This document shows, one piece after another, positions 6,451 to 13,715 of a DNA stretch of 24,134 nucleotides. The DNA is from CAZYEI01 sp964646425 (lineage in GTDB: Bacteria > Bacillota_I > Bacilli_A > RFN20 > JAISJY01). The stretch covers positions 1 through 24,134 of the forward strand of contig CAZYEI010000022.1 in NCBI GenBank assembly GCA_964646425.1. Direction: 5' to 3'. How positions within the stretch are numbered: position 1 is the first letter of the stretch; every line of letters begins with the position of its first letter. Under the pieces are notes generated by a model. That model had not been told where the DNA came from and did no database searches. It saw nothing but the letters and a program-made list of their open reading frames with translations. A program made the translations under genes and the position numbers.

Positions 6451-8253
6451 CTAATTAACAAAAATATTAGAAAAATTATTTTCTCCCACTATTAAATAAT
6501 ATGTATTAACATTATCATTTTTAACATAAAAGATATTTTCATTACAAATGTATATTATACCAAATTCTGTTTCAATATATCCTCTATTTTCATTATCAAA
6601 AATATCATCATAGAAATATTCAATAAATTCGTATTGAGAAAGCCCTTCAAAATCGCCCCTTTTTTCACCATTCATAGTAAACAACTCGAAAGTATCCAAA
6701 TATGTTATAAAAGAATGAGCTTCCAAACTTAAATACTCAAAGAAGATATATTCACCTATAAATCTATAATACTTTTGATTAACCGAAATATAGCCATTAG
6801 AAATAGTTATATCGTATCGTTCATCTTTAGTAATTATAGAATAACACACATAGCTTCCACCATCGATATTCCAATTATTATTTCTATCTTCATAAATTGG
6901 CATTTCTAATAATTCTAATACACTGTTTTTATCTTCAAAATCAGCACTATATTTAATGTTAGTTAAATTACCAGGTGCAATTCCTATATTTCCTTTTTCA
7001 TATCTAACTTTTAAAATCTCACTGACTGAAAAATTAGGAATAGCGAAAACACTGCGAATATTAGTATATTCAATACTGCTCGTTTTAAATTCTATAACAA
7101 CATCACAAGCAGGCATTACAAATGTATATTTCCACATATAAGCATCGTTAACCTTTATAGTATTTTGAATTCCATAAAACTCTCCATTTACATACATTGC
7201 TAAATCCACATCCATAACTGGATAAGAATAAAATGATAAAAGCGAACCTGGAGTATATATTCCTGCATGACTTGACAGATTATTAATTATATCATTACCA
7301 TTATCAAGAACCGAAACCTCAAATTGATCAGTAACTGTAGATTGTTTAACTTTAGGATTATAATCATATAAACCATCTACTCTAATTGAATTCGCTGTTT
7401 TAGGTAATGAGCCATAAACAGTTGTACCTGGAGTATATTGATTATATTTCTTAAAAGTTCTATCTCTAGATACAACATATCCTTCGCTATTAGAAAGAAT
7501 ATATTTATCATATTGCACATCTACTGGCACTAATTCTAACTCACTATTGTTAGATGTTGATAAAATTGTAAATTCAATAATATCAGACTTAATCACTTCA
7601 ATAGATTGAATTTTCATTTTATTTGAGTTAACTCCACCAGGATATATTTCTTGAACTTCATATTCTCCAGTATATTTAATTATAAGTTCATCACCAGCTA
7701 TTAAATTTTCAATTCCATAATTAGAAAGATCAAACCATATTAAGTTTCCATTTAATAATGTCGTTACCTTATCATTTACATGAATACCATAATCATACAT
7801 AACAAAGACATTTAATGTTTGTAATTTATCATTTGAATTTTTATATATATTAAAATCATCATAATTTACTTTATCTTTTGATTCATACAAAATTTCTTCG
7901 CTAAAATAATATAGTTTATAATCAAAAACATAAAAACTTAATTCTGGTGTATTATCTTTAAATTCCAAACACAGCCAATATTTATATTCTTTTTTTATTT
8001 TTTCAGCATCATTATATAACATATCGCTCAACACATAATCAACATCTAATATTTTTTTATAATCGCCATCAAACAATAATTCGCTAGATTGCATTGAATT
8101 TTCGTTAATTAATATTTGACTAATATCATTTATTTCTTTATTAGTAATATTATTAAATGAGTATTTTTGTGTTTGAATACAACTTGAAAGTTCTAATATA
8201 ACTAGCATTGAAAATAACAATATTTTGAATTTTTTTAATATATATTTTGACAT
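6451..8253 (-). CDS. Large predicted lipoprotein of unknown function
   Basis: 600-residue surface lipoprotein. It has a Lys-rich start, a hydrophobic core (9-20) and lipobox L-S-S-C with Cys25 as the predicted lipidated residue. The rest is beta-rich and soluble. GDELIIKYTGEYEVQEIYPG (about 188-207) recalls the small OB-like fold of DUF3221-type lipoproteins (weak). The stretch from about residue 325 to 392, with YTPGSLLSFYSYPV and ending FVMPACDVVIEFK, recalls the InlB B-repeat/MucBP-like wall-associated repeats that end in a MPA-x-DV motif. A related YTPGTTVYGSLP segment precedes it. No catalytic motif was recognised. The ATG has AAGGTGGG upstream. No clear partner gene lies nearby. Confidence 0.75.
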   Translation of the reverse strand: MSKYILKKFKILLFSMLVILELSSCIQTQKYSFNNITNKEINDISQILINENSMQSSELLFDGDYKKILDVDYVLSDMLYNDAEKIKKEYKYWLCLEFKDNTPELSFYVFDYKLYYFSEEILYESKDKVNYDDFNIYKNSNDKLQTLNVFVMYDYGIHVNDKVTTLLNGNLIWFDLSNYGIENLIAGDELIIKYTGEYEVQEIYPGGVNSNKMKIQSIEVIKSDIIEFTILSTSNNSELELVPVDVQYDKYILSNSEGYVVSRDRTFKKYNQYTPGTTVYGSLPKTANSIRVDGLYDYNPKVKQSTVTDQFEVSVLDNGNDIINNLSSHAGIYTPGSLLSFYSYPVMDVDLAMYVNGEFYGIQNTIKVNDAYMWKYTFVMPACDVVIEFKTSSIEYTNIRSVFAIPNFSVSEILKVRYEKGNIGIAPGNLTNIKYSADFEDKNSVLELLEMPIYEDRNNNWNIDGGSYVCYSIITKDERYDITISNGYISVNQKYYRFIGEYIFFEYLSLEAHSFITYLDTFELFTMNGEKRGDFEGLSQYEFIEYFYDDIFDNENRGYIETEFGIIYICNENIFYVKNDNVNTYYLIVGENNFSNIFVN

Positions 8254-8365
8254 ATACTATCCCACCTTTTACATAATAAGACAAATATATTATTTATATT
8301 GGTGCATATTTTCAAAAATTATTTTAATAATTTTATATTTTTATTTATTTTTATGATATATTTTA

Positions 8366-8836
8366 TCATTTCATGGAGAATGATAAAACTGTTTCAAATT
8401 CATTTAGGTGCGTTTTTCGAGGATTATATTGTTCACATACTTTATTCCATAGTTTCTTAGCAGGTAAGTTTTTTTCGTTATATTTAATTTCCCAAGATCC
8501 ACTGTATTTTTTTAAAATTAATTCTACTGCTTTCATCGCAATGTGCTTTTTACGATAGATGGGGAAAATTGTAAATTCAGCTAATACATAATCTGTTTTT
8601 TCATTAAGATAAGAATATGGGTTTATCATTACAAACCCGGCTAAATTATTATTGAAATAAATAAAATGTGCCTTTCTTTTACTTTCTGTAAAGTATGCAT
8701 CAAAATATCCATAATGATAATTACCTGTATCATCCATTTCATCAGCATAATAATTAGTCATTTCATAAAGATATTTTTGGTGAATATTCCAAAAAAGAGT
8801 TTTATCACTATCTTTGATATCTATTAACTCAATCAT
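8366..8836 (-). CDS. GNAT-family N-acetyltransferase
   Basis: Acetyl-CoA-dependent acyltransferase of 156 residues. The GNAT core is visible: beta-4 VLAEFTIFPIYRKKHIAMKA (about 84-103), where the R-K-K-H-I-A loop stands in for the Q/R-x-x-G-x-G/A pyrophosphate-binding motif, followed by helix 3. The later strand and helix WEIKYNEKNLPAKKLWNKV contain the typical N-x-P-A-x-x-L/F-W motif of the C-terminal half. The acceptor is unknown. The ATG follows AGGGGGAT, and a candidate promoter is at 8865-8894. The stop is TGA. Confidence 0.8.
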   Translation of the reverse strand: MIELIDIKDSDKTLFWNIHQKYLYEMTNYYADEMDDTGNYHYGYFDAYFTESKRKAHFIYFNNNLAGFVMINPYSYLNEKTDYVLAEFTIFPIYRKKHIAMKAVELILKKYSGSWEIKYNEKNLPAKKLWNKVCEQYNPRKTHLNEFETVLSFSMK

Positions 8837-8864
8837 ACGACTATCCCCCTAATTTGTTTTTAAT

Positions 8865-8894
8865 ATTTTATCATAATATTGTGAATGATATCAA
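8865..8894 (-). promoter_or_regulatory. Candidate promoter of the GNAT gene
   Basis: Minus-strand TTGATA (8889-8894), an 18-base spacer and TAAAAT (8865-8870), with a TG one base upstream of the -10 box (extended -10). Confidence 0.45.
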
Positions 8895-8975
8895 AAATTA
8901 TGTAATTAACTATTTGATAATTGTAAAATATTCAAAAAATGATTTAATTATATATTTTCTTATTGCTAATATAAT

Positions 8976-9023
8976 AAAAAAACTCCATTTCATTGGAGTG
9001 TATTTCAATCCAAGAAATGGAGG
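8976..9023 (-). terminator. Terminator of the yqeY-tRNA-Trp unit, with two nested hairpins
   Basis: On the minus strand ACTCCA (8999-8994) pairs with TGGAGT (8987-8982), followed by a run of T (complement of 8976-8982). The upstream segment 9023-9009 can instead pair with 8997-8983 over about 14 bp with one bulge, ending at the same T run. Either fold would terminate. Confidence 0.8.
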
Positions 9024-9038
9024 TTATTTCAAAACAAA

Positions 9039-9112
9039 TGGCAGGGGTAGCAGGAATCGAACCCGCATTAACGGTTTTGGAGACCGTTGCTCTACCATTA
9101 AACTATACCCCT
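9039..9112 (-). tRNA. tRNA-Trp (CCA)
   Basis: Minus-strand cloverleaf. The acceptor AGGGGTA pairs with TACCCCT, discriminator is G, and encoded CCA is at 9039-9041. The anticodon stem ACGGT/ACCGT encloses loop CTCCAAA, so the anticodon is CCA. The T-arm has GCGGG-TTCGATT-CCTGC. It begins 14 bases after the yqeY stop codon, with no visible terminator or promoter between, so it is probably cut out of the yqeY transcript. Confidence 0.97.
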
Positions 9113-9126
9113 ATGGAATCACCTTA

Positions 9127-9552
9127 TTATTGGTATTCCTTTGCAATCATATTGACTTCTCTCATATCACATTTTCCAGAAAAATTATTCTTAAAATGCT
9201 TCATAATTGAAGGAATTGTTTTGTCTTCTAAATTATTTATTTCTAATCTAATTTCATCTGCAGACAACATTTTAGGCAGAAAACGAATTAAGATTTCTTT
9301 TTGTAAATCCAAGATTTTAGCCTCTTCAAGATTTCCAACTTTAATAAAATTCTCTTTTTCTTCTGCAAGTTCTTTTAATGCTTTTTGTAATGTTTGAATA
9401 ACGTCAGCATCTGTCAATTCTTCGTTTTTCGTTCTTTTTTCTACTTCAACTAACATACATTTGTTAATTACAACTGACAATATAGAACGAGCAACAGCAT
9501 CTTTATTTTTCATTGCAACTACATTTTCTTTCTTTAATTCTTGAAACAACAT
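9127..9552 (-). CDS. yqeY: YqeY/GatB-tail domain protein
   Basis: Small helical cytosolic protein of 141 residues of the YqeY family, related to the C-terminal tRNA-binding tail of GatB. Seen: the N-terminal helix LFQELKKENVVAMKNKDAVA, then SILSVVINKCMLVEVEKR (the family L-R-x-L-x-A/S-x-I-K-x-x-E-like segment), and the acidic linker TDADVIQTLQKALKELAEEKENF with L-P-K-M-L at about 94-98. An in-frame ATG 57 bases upstream (9609) overlaps a promoter -35 box (9604-9609) and has no ribosome site. The ATG at 9552 follows AGAAGGGGATACT and is the true start. The family probably interacts with tRNA or aminoacylation, which suits its tRNA-Trp neighbour; the function is not proven. Confidence 0.88.
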   Translation of the reverse strand: MLFQELKKENVVAMKNKDAVARSILSVVINKCMLVEVEKRTKNEELTDADVIQTLQKALKELAEEKENFIKVGNLEEAKILDLQKEILIRFLPKMLSADEIRLEINNLEDKTIPSIMKHFKNNFSGKCDMREVNMIAKEYQ

Positions 9553-9580
9553 AGTATCCCCTTCTTTTCGATGCTTATTT

Positions 9581-9609
9581 ATTGTAACATTTTTAAATAA
9601 GTATTTCAA
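9581..9609 (-). promoter_or_regulatory. Promoter of yqeY-tRNA-Trp
   Basis: Minus-strand TTGAAA (9604-9609), a 17-base spacer and extended -10 TGTTACAAT (TACAAT at 9581-9586). The start near 9574 excludes the longer yqeY reading frame. Confidence 0.6.
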
Positions 9610-9626
9610 TATTTTTCGGTAGATAA

Positions 9627-11492
9627 TTAAATAAATTCTAAATAGATTGCTTCTAAATCTGCGATTTCTTTTTCCAATTGTTTTATTTTTTCTAAAATTT
9701 CATTTAATTTTATATAATCATTGCATATACTTTCATCAGTATATTGTAACTTTTGTTCTTCAAGTTCACTTTGTTTTTGGATTAACATTTTTTCAATTTT
9801 CAATGGTGTTAAATCACTATTTTTCTTTATTTGTTTTTTTGTTTTAAAAACCTTACTATTTTCTTTTTGATTTAATTTATCATCAACTAAATAATTTCTA
9901 TCAATTCTATATTGACTATAATTACCTTGATGAACAATAACTTTTTTATTTTCAAATTGATATGTTTTTGTAGCTATTTCATCCACAAAATAACGATCAT
10001 GTGATACAAAAATAATTGTGCCTTTATATGATGACAAAGCAGACTCTAATACCCTTTTTGTTTCCATATCCAAGTGATTTGTAGGTTCATCTAATAATAA
10101 AACATCATATTTTTTAACCAACAATTTAGCAAATGACAGCCTTGCTTTTTCTCCTCCACTTAACAAATTGACACTTTTTTCCATATCATCATCATTAAAT
10201 AAAAAATGTGCTAATTGTGACCGAATTTGAAATCTATCAAACATTGGAAAACTATTATGAAAATAATCAAAAACATTCTCATCTCCGCTAATCTCCAATT
10301 GATTTTGGTCATAATAACCTATATTTAATTCACGATACTTTACCATTTTACCATTAATAAACGGAGTTTTATTAATAATACCTTTTAACAATGTTGATTT
10401 ACCACAACCATTTGGTCCCATAATTGCAATTTTATCGCCAGAAACAATTAAATCATTGATATCTGTAGCTAGTAAATTATCGTTACTATACCCTATTTCA
10501 ACATCTATTAAACTAATTTGTTTAACAACTCTATCTTCATCATCATCTTTCAATACAAAATTAACTTTATGATGTTCAATTTTAGGCTTGTCAATTTTGT
10601 TCATTCTAGCAAGCTTCTTTTCTCTATCTTTAGCAAAACTTGTTTTTGTTGGTTTTGGTTTAAATTTTTTAATTAATTCTTCTAAACGTTTTATTTCTTT
10701 TTGTTGCAAATTATATGCTTTTAATTGATTCTCATAGCGAACAACTTTTTCTTGTAAATAATAAGTATAATTTCCGCTATAATACGCTGCTTTATTTTGA
10801 TCTATTTCAATAATTCTATTACAAATACAATCAATAAAAAATCTGTCATGAGAAACCAGCAAAATTGCCCCATTATAATTTGATAAATAATCTTCTAGCC
10901 ACTCAATTGTAGATACATCTAAGTGGTTTGTAGGTTCATCAAGAATCAATAAATTAGGTTGATTTAAAAGCAATTTTGCAAAAGCTATCTTACTTCTTTC
11001 ACCACCAGAAAAAGTAGAAATCTTTCGACTATAACAAGATTTATCAAAGCCAAATTTACTGATAATTAAATCAATTTGATAATCATAATTATAGCCATTT
11101 TTATGAACAAGGAGATTTTCCAATCTTCCATATTCGCTAAGTAAGCCAGTGTCATTTGGATTATTTTCCAATTGTTGTTGAATCATTTGAATTTTCGTTT
11201 GAATATTAATGATATCATCAAAACAATGAAGCAATTCCTCATACAAAGTATTATTTAAATCTTGAATTATATTTTGTGATAAATAGCCAATATTTGCACT
11301 ATTAGCAACATGAATACTACCATTATCAAAGTCAAGTTGTCCTAAAATCATTTTTATTAAGGTGGTTTTACCACAACCATTATTTCCGATTAACGCTATC
11401 CTATCATTTTTATCTATTGAGAAAGTGACATCATCAAAAAGCAAGATATCACCAAATTCTTTTTTAACTTTATTTACTTCTAGTAATGCCAT
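9627..11492 (-). CDS. ABC-F subfamily ATPase, YdiF-like
   Basis: Soluble twin-ATPase of 621 residues with no membrane domain. ABC-F proteins bind the ribosomal E site and aid stalled translation or ribosome assembly. Domain 1: Walker A GNNGCGKT (36-43), signature FSGGE (161-165), DEPTNHLD (185-192). A charged interdomain linker with K-P-K-P-T-K and AKDREKKLARM lies at about 245-305 (the P-site tRNA-interaction motif region). Domain 2: GPNGCGKS (359-366), LSGGE (444-448), DEPTNHLD (468-475). The C-terminal extension (about 540-621) ends in a coiled coil, as in B. subtilis YdiF. It reads from acpP across a terminator and shows no promoter of its own after that hairpin. An antibiotic-resistance role is not indicated. 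Confidence 0.9.
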   Translation of the reverse strand: MALLEVNKVKKEFGDILLFDDVTFSIDKNDRIALIGNNGCGKTTLIKMILGQLDFDNGSIHVANSANIGYLSQNIIQDLNNTLYEELLHCFDDIINIQTKIQMIQQQLENNPNDTGLLSEYGRLENLLVHKNGYNYDYQIDLIISKFGFDKSCYSRKISTFSGGERSKIAFAKLLLNQPNLLILDEPTNHLDVSTIEWLEDYLSNYNGAILLVSHDRFFIDCICNRIIEIDQNKAAYYSGNYTYYLQEKVVRYENQLKAYNLQQKEIKRLEELIKKFKPKPTKTSFAKDREKKLARMNKIDKPKIEHHKVNFVLKDDDEDRVVKQISLIDVEIGYSNDNLLATDINDLIVSGDKIAIMGPNGCGKSTLLKGIINKTPFINGKMVKYRELNIGYYDQNQLEISGDENVFDYFHNSFPMFDRFQIRSQLAHFLFNDDDMEKSVNLLSGGEKARLSFAKLLVKKYDVLLLDEPTNHLDMETKRVLESALSSYKGTIIFVSHDRYFVDEIATKTYQFENKKVIVHQGNYSQYRIDRNYLVDDKLNQKENSKVFKTKKQIKKNSDLTPLKIEKMLIQKQSELEEQKLQYTDESICNDYIKLNEILEKIKQLEKEIADLEAIYLEFI

Positions 11493-11512
11493 ATTCTCAC
11501 CTCTAATCTATT

Positions 11513-11539
11513 AAAAAATCTAACCACATGGTTAGATTT
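11513..11539 (-). terminator. Terminator or attenuator between acpP and the ABC-F gene
   Basis: AAATCTAACCA (minus 11539-11529) pairs with TGGTTAGATTT (11526-11516) around a 2-base centre, followed by T (complement of 11513-11518). It lies 21 bases ahead of the ABC-F start. Confidence 0.75.
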
Positions 11540-11553
11540 CTATAACATATATA

Positions 11554-11775
11554 TTATTGTTTATTATCTAAAGCATCCATTACATTTTTTACTGTTTTAA
11601 AAGATGTTAACTCTTCATTAGAAAATGTTACACCATACTCTGTTTCAGCATCAAGTACTAATTCAACTAAATCTAATGAATCAATTCCTAAATCTTTTAA
11701 AGAACTTTCAGGAGTAACTTCCTTTCCTTGGGCTTTAGCTTTTAATGTTTCTAAAAAATTATCGCTATATTTCAT
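11554..11775 (-). CDS. acpP: Acyl carrier protein
   Basis: Acidic 73-residue carrier protein of fatty-acid synthesis. The phosphopantetheine attachment site is the Ser in LGIDSLDLVELVLDAE (about 28-43), followed by the standard EYGVTFSNEELTSFKTVKNV. The ATG follows GTGAGGTGAAGTCGT. It has its own promoter just upstream (11797-11825) and a hairpin after the stop, so it is mainly transcribed alone, with possible read-through to the ABC-F gene. No other fatty-acid gene is adjacent. An isolated acp could serve lipid synthesis or a dedicated acylation step; the former is more likely given the standard sequence. Confidence 0.93.
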   Translation of the reverse strand: MKYSDNFLETLKAKAQGKEVTPESSLKDLGIDSLDLVELVLDAETEYGVTFSNEELTSFKTVKNVMDALDNKQ

Positions 11776-11796
11776 ACGACTTCACCTCACATTGAT

Positions 11797-11825
11797 ATTA
11801 TAACACTTAAAGAAAATAATGTAAA
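11797..11825 (-). promoter_or_regulatory. Promoter of acpP
   Basis: Minus-strand TTTACA (11820-11825), a 17-base spacer and TATAAT (11797-11802). It starts 4 bases beyond the terminator of the Tad-like operon. Confidence 0.65.
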
Positions 11826-11861
11826 TAAAAATCGCCTAGTTACACTTACCCTAGACGATAT
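11825..11861 (-). terminator. Terminator of the Tad-like operon
   Basis: On the minus strand ATCGTCTAG (11861-11853) pairs with CTAGGCGAT (11839-11831, one G.U), followed by TTTTTATTT. It is 9 bases beyond the stop of the 50-residue peptide gene, the last gene of the operon. Confidence 0.75.
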
Positions 11862-11869
11862 TTCTAATT

Positions 11870-12022
11870 CTATTGTGTTAATCCAGAACTAACTGCTTGT
11901 TCGGTTGCACTGCTTATTTTATTTGACAAATTATCTACATAAGATTTCGAAAATATCGATAATGCAGTAAATAAACTAATTACAATAATAATTCCCAATA
12001 ATTGTGCTTTAAATTCACTCAT
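11870..12022 (-). CDS. 50-residue Flp-like pilin peptide (candidate major pilin)
   Basis: Short gene of 51 codons at the 3' end of the Tad-like operon. The peptide starts MSEFKAQLLGIIIV: a Glu at position 3 is followed at once by a hydrophobic helix (about 8-24), then a polar, Ser-rich tail ending SSGLTQ. Size and layout (Glu near the start of one long hydrophobic helix) match mature Flp pilins, and a Flp gene is expected in any Tad cluster. Unusually there is no long basic leader with a Gly cleavage site before the helix. The ATG has an excellent site, AAGGAAAGGGGTGAG, upstream, and an in-frame TAG lies just before it. It is 17 bases after the upstream gene and just before a terminator. That it is a real gene is well supported; the pilin role is inferred from context. 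Confidence 0.7.
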   Translation of the reverse strand: MSEFKAQLLGIIIVISLFTALSIFSKSYVDNLSNKISSATEQAVSSGLTQ

Positions 12023-12038
12023 TTTCTCACCCCTTTCC

Positions 12039-12383
12039 TTATAATGTATAGCCTAGTAAAACACTTCTTTGCAATGACATTTCCTTTAACTCATTACTAT
12101 ATATAGATTTATAAGTAATAGTTATTTTATAAATTATTTTGTTTTCTATACCTTTACAAGTTGTAACACAAATCAAAGTTCCATTTAAATTAGTAGAAAC
12201 ATAATTAAAAATTTCTTCATCTATTTCTCTATTCCTTTGAATTAGAGCATTAATATAATTAGATTCTGTAATTAATTTACTATTCAATGTTTGAATTCGC
12301 AACAAATCCAAGCATAATAAAAAAATCTGCGCAAATAAAGTAATCGATAATAATAGACCAACTTGATTAGACAACAGTCCCAC
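12039..12383 (-). CDS. Single-pass pilin-like protein of the Tad-like operon
   Basis: 114 residues, not recognised by sequence. A short polar start is followed by a hydrophobic helix (about 8-28, LLLSITLFAQIFLLCLDLL), then a region that may be coiled (30-60) and a small beta-rich end with a close Cys pair (C72, C76). The layout is that of TadE/TadF-type pseudopilins, with the bulk outside the membrane. The start is a GTG that overlaps the tadC-like gene by 17 bases; a TTG three codons later (12374), with AGGTGGG just ahead, is an alternative. The overlap implies translational coupling. Minor pilin is inferred from position and topology. Confidence 0.65.
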   Translation of the reverse strand: MGLLSNQVGLLLSITLFAQIFLLCLDLLRIQTLNSKLITESNYINALIQRNREIDEEIFNYVSTNLNGTLICVTTCKGIENKIIYKITITYKSIYSNELKEMSLQRSVLLGYTL

Positions 12384-13020
12384 CTACCATTCCGATAATC
12401 GAGAAAACCATCACAAAAACTATTATCATTAATCCAACTATTGGAATCATTGAAAATATCTCAACTTCATTTCTTTTTTTATTTATTTTTTCTTTAATTA
12501 ATAAATCGTGTGCTTTTTCAATTAAATAAGGGAATTTAGTTAAATATTTTGCATCATAACCACTAATATTCATTTGATAAATCATTATCATTATTTGCAT
12601 AACCAATGGAGTTCCAATTTTTTCAGCTAAAGTAACAAATGGTTTAATTGTTTTATCATCATCTATTTGATTGATAAACATTTCAATATCATTTTGTAAG
12701 CATTTATCTAAATATGGTATACACACTTTTAAGGCATGATAGACATTAAATCTATTTTCTAAAAAAATAATTAAATATGCGGTAAAATTAACAAATTCAC
12801 ATTGCTTTTGAAATTTGTACTTATCTGCTCTTGATAAAATATTTTGCTTATCAAAGTAATTATAAAGATATGCTAACACAAAAAACATACATACATATAA
12901 TTCATTAATAAAAAAGTACATAATTATTGTACTAACAATGCCAATTAATAACACAAAAAATCTTTTTTTAAGGAATTTATTATAATCTAATAATAATAAT
13001 TGACACGCTTCTTTTATCAT
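12367..13020 (-). CDS. tadC: TadC-like type II secretion F-domain membrane protein
   Basis: 217-residue inner-membrane platform protein. Hydrophobic helices lie near the N-terminus (about 19-55) and at the C-terminus (about 191-213, ending IIGMVGG). Between them is a cytoplasmic helical T2SF domain with FVNFTAYLIIFLENRFNVYHAL and later FPYLIEKAHDLLIKEKINKKRNE, the basic helix that typically precedes the last membrane segments. A longer frame from 13065 exists. The ATG at 13020 is preferred because it overlaps the tadB-like stop (ATGA) and has AAGGAG 8 bases upstream. With its neighbour it would form the platform driven by the TadA ATPase. Smaller than usual TadC. Confidence 0.72.
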   Translation of the reverse strand: MIKEACQLLLLDYNKFLKKRFFVLLIGIVSTIIMYFFINELYVCMFFVLAYLYNYFDKQNILSRADKYKFQKQCEFVNFTAYLIIFLENRFNVYHALKVCIPYLDKCLQNDIEMFINQIDDDKTIKPFVTLAEKIGTPLVMQIMIMIYQMNISGYDAKYLTKFPYLIEKAHDLLIKEKINKKRNEVEIFSMIPIVGLMIIVFVMVFSIIGMVGGTVV

Positions 13021-13715
13021 TCTATTTGCTCCTTTAAATATTTTTTGCTTGATATATTTAAACACAAAATAAATAAAATTAAAAATCCTTCCACTCCAAA
13101 TTTAAATGATACCTTTTTTATAAGTATCAAATAATACGTTACTAATGCACTCCTTAAATAAATAAAGCCTAATATTGCAAGTCCCCACATTACAATACTT
13201 TCACTCCATTTATGTTTATTCAAAGAAAAAACTTCTTGCATATTTGCTAACTCAATATCGCATTTATTTAACAATTGCTGAGACATTTCTAAAATATCTC
13301 CACCCTGTTCAACATATAAAAGTAATATTTGCTTTAAAATTAAAAACAATGGTATTGGAAAATAATTTTCTAAACTTTCAAGTTTTTCATTTAACATTAA
13401 AGAATCATCAATTAAAATACTATAATATTGCTTACTATCCATCGTTGATATTTGTTCAAAAGCATCTTTTATACTTGGAGTTACAGATAATTGTAAAATC
13501 AATTGATTTGAGAAATTTCTAAACTCTTCATATGTTTGAATTTTATTTATTACTTTCTTATAAGAAAGTATGATATTTTTATATATAACATAAAAGAAAA
13601 ATAATCCATTTATTAATGAAAGCATTAAATTATTCAAAAGCCAATATGATAAAATCAAAAAAAACATTGAGATGATTAAGCAAATAATTTGTAAATTATC
13701 CTTTTTCTTTAACAT
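13017..13715 (-). CDS. tadB: TadB-like type II secretion F-domain membrane protein
   Basis: 232 residues. Two N-terminal helices (about 9-45) precede a T2SF domain (about 55-160) with FRNFSNQLILQLSVTPSIKD and LFLILKQILLLYVEQGGDIL, the E-x-G-G-D-I/L signature of GspF/TadB proteins. Two C-terminal helices follow (about 178-215). The ATG at 13715 follows GAGGAAAAAAATT; an ATG five codons earlier (13730) has a poor ribosome site. It overlaps the end of the ATPase gene by 20 bases and the next gene by 4, so translation is coupled along tadA-tadB-tadC. The pair of small F-domain proteins is diagnostic of Tad-type rather than classical type IV pilus systems. Confidence 0.78.
   Translation of the reverse strand: MLKKKDNLQIICLIISMFFLILSYWLLNNLMLSLINGLFFFYVIYKNIILSYKKVINKIQTYEEFRNFSNQLILQLSVTPSIKDAFEQISTMDSKQYYSILIDDSLMLNEKLESLENYFPIPLFLILKQILLLYVEQGGDILEMSQQLLNKCDIELANMQEVFSLNKHKWSESIVMWGLAILGFIYLRSALVTYYLILIKKVSFKFGVEGFLILFILCLNISSKKYLKEQIE

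Noticed and set aside
8854..9397. Plus-strand open frames across the tRNA-Trp and yqeY region
   Set aside because: They run antisense through a tRNA and a conserved gene, with no ribosome site; shadows.
9553..9609. Longer start (ATG 9609) for YqeY
   Set aside because: It overlaps the promoter -35 box and extends the protein beyond the family length.
12017..12055. G-E-K-M-S-E-F pattern before the 50-residue peptide that resembles a class III prepilin cleavage site (G, then Glu at +5)
   Set aside because: The bases upstream are the ribosome site, and an in-frame TAG precedes with no ATG, GTG or TTG between, so this is not translated as a leader.
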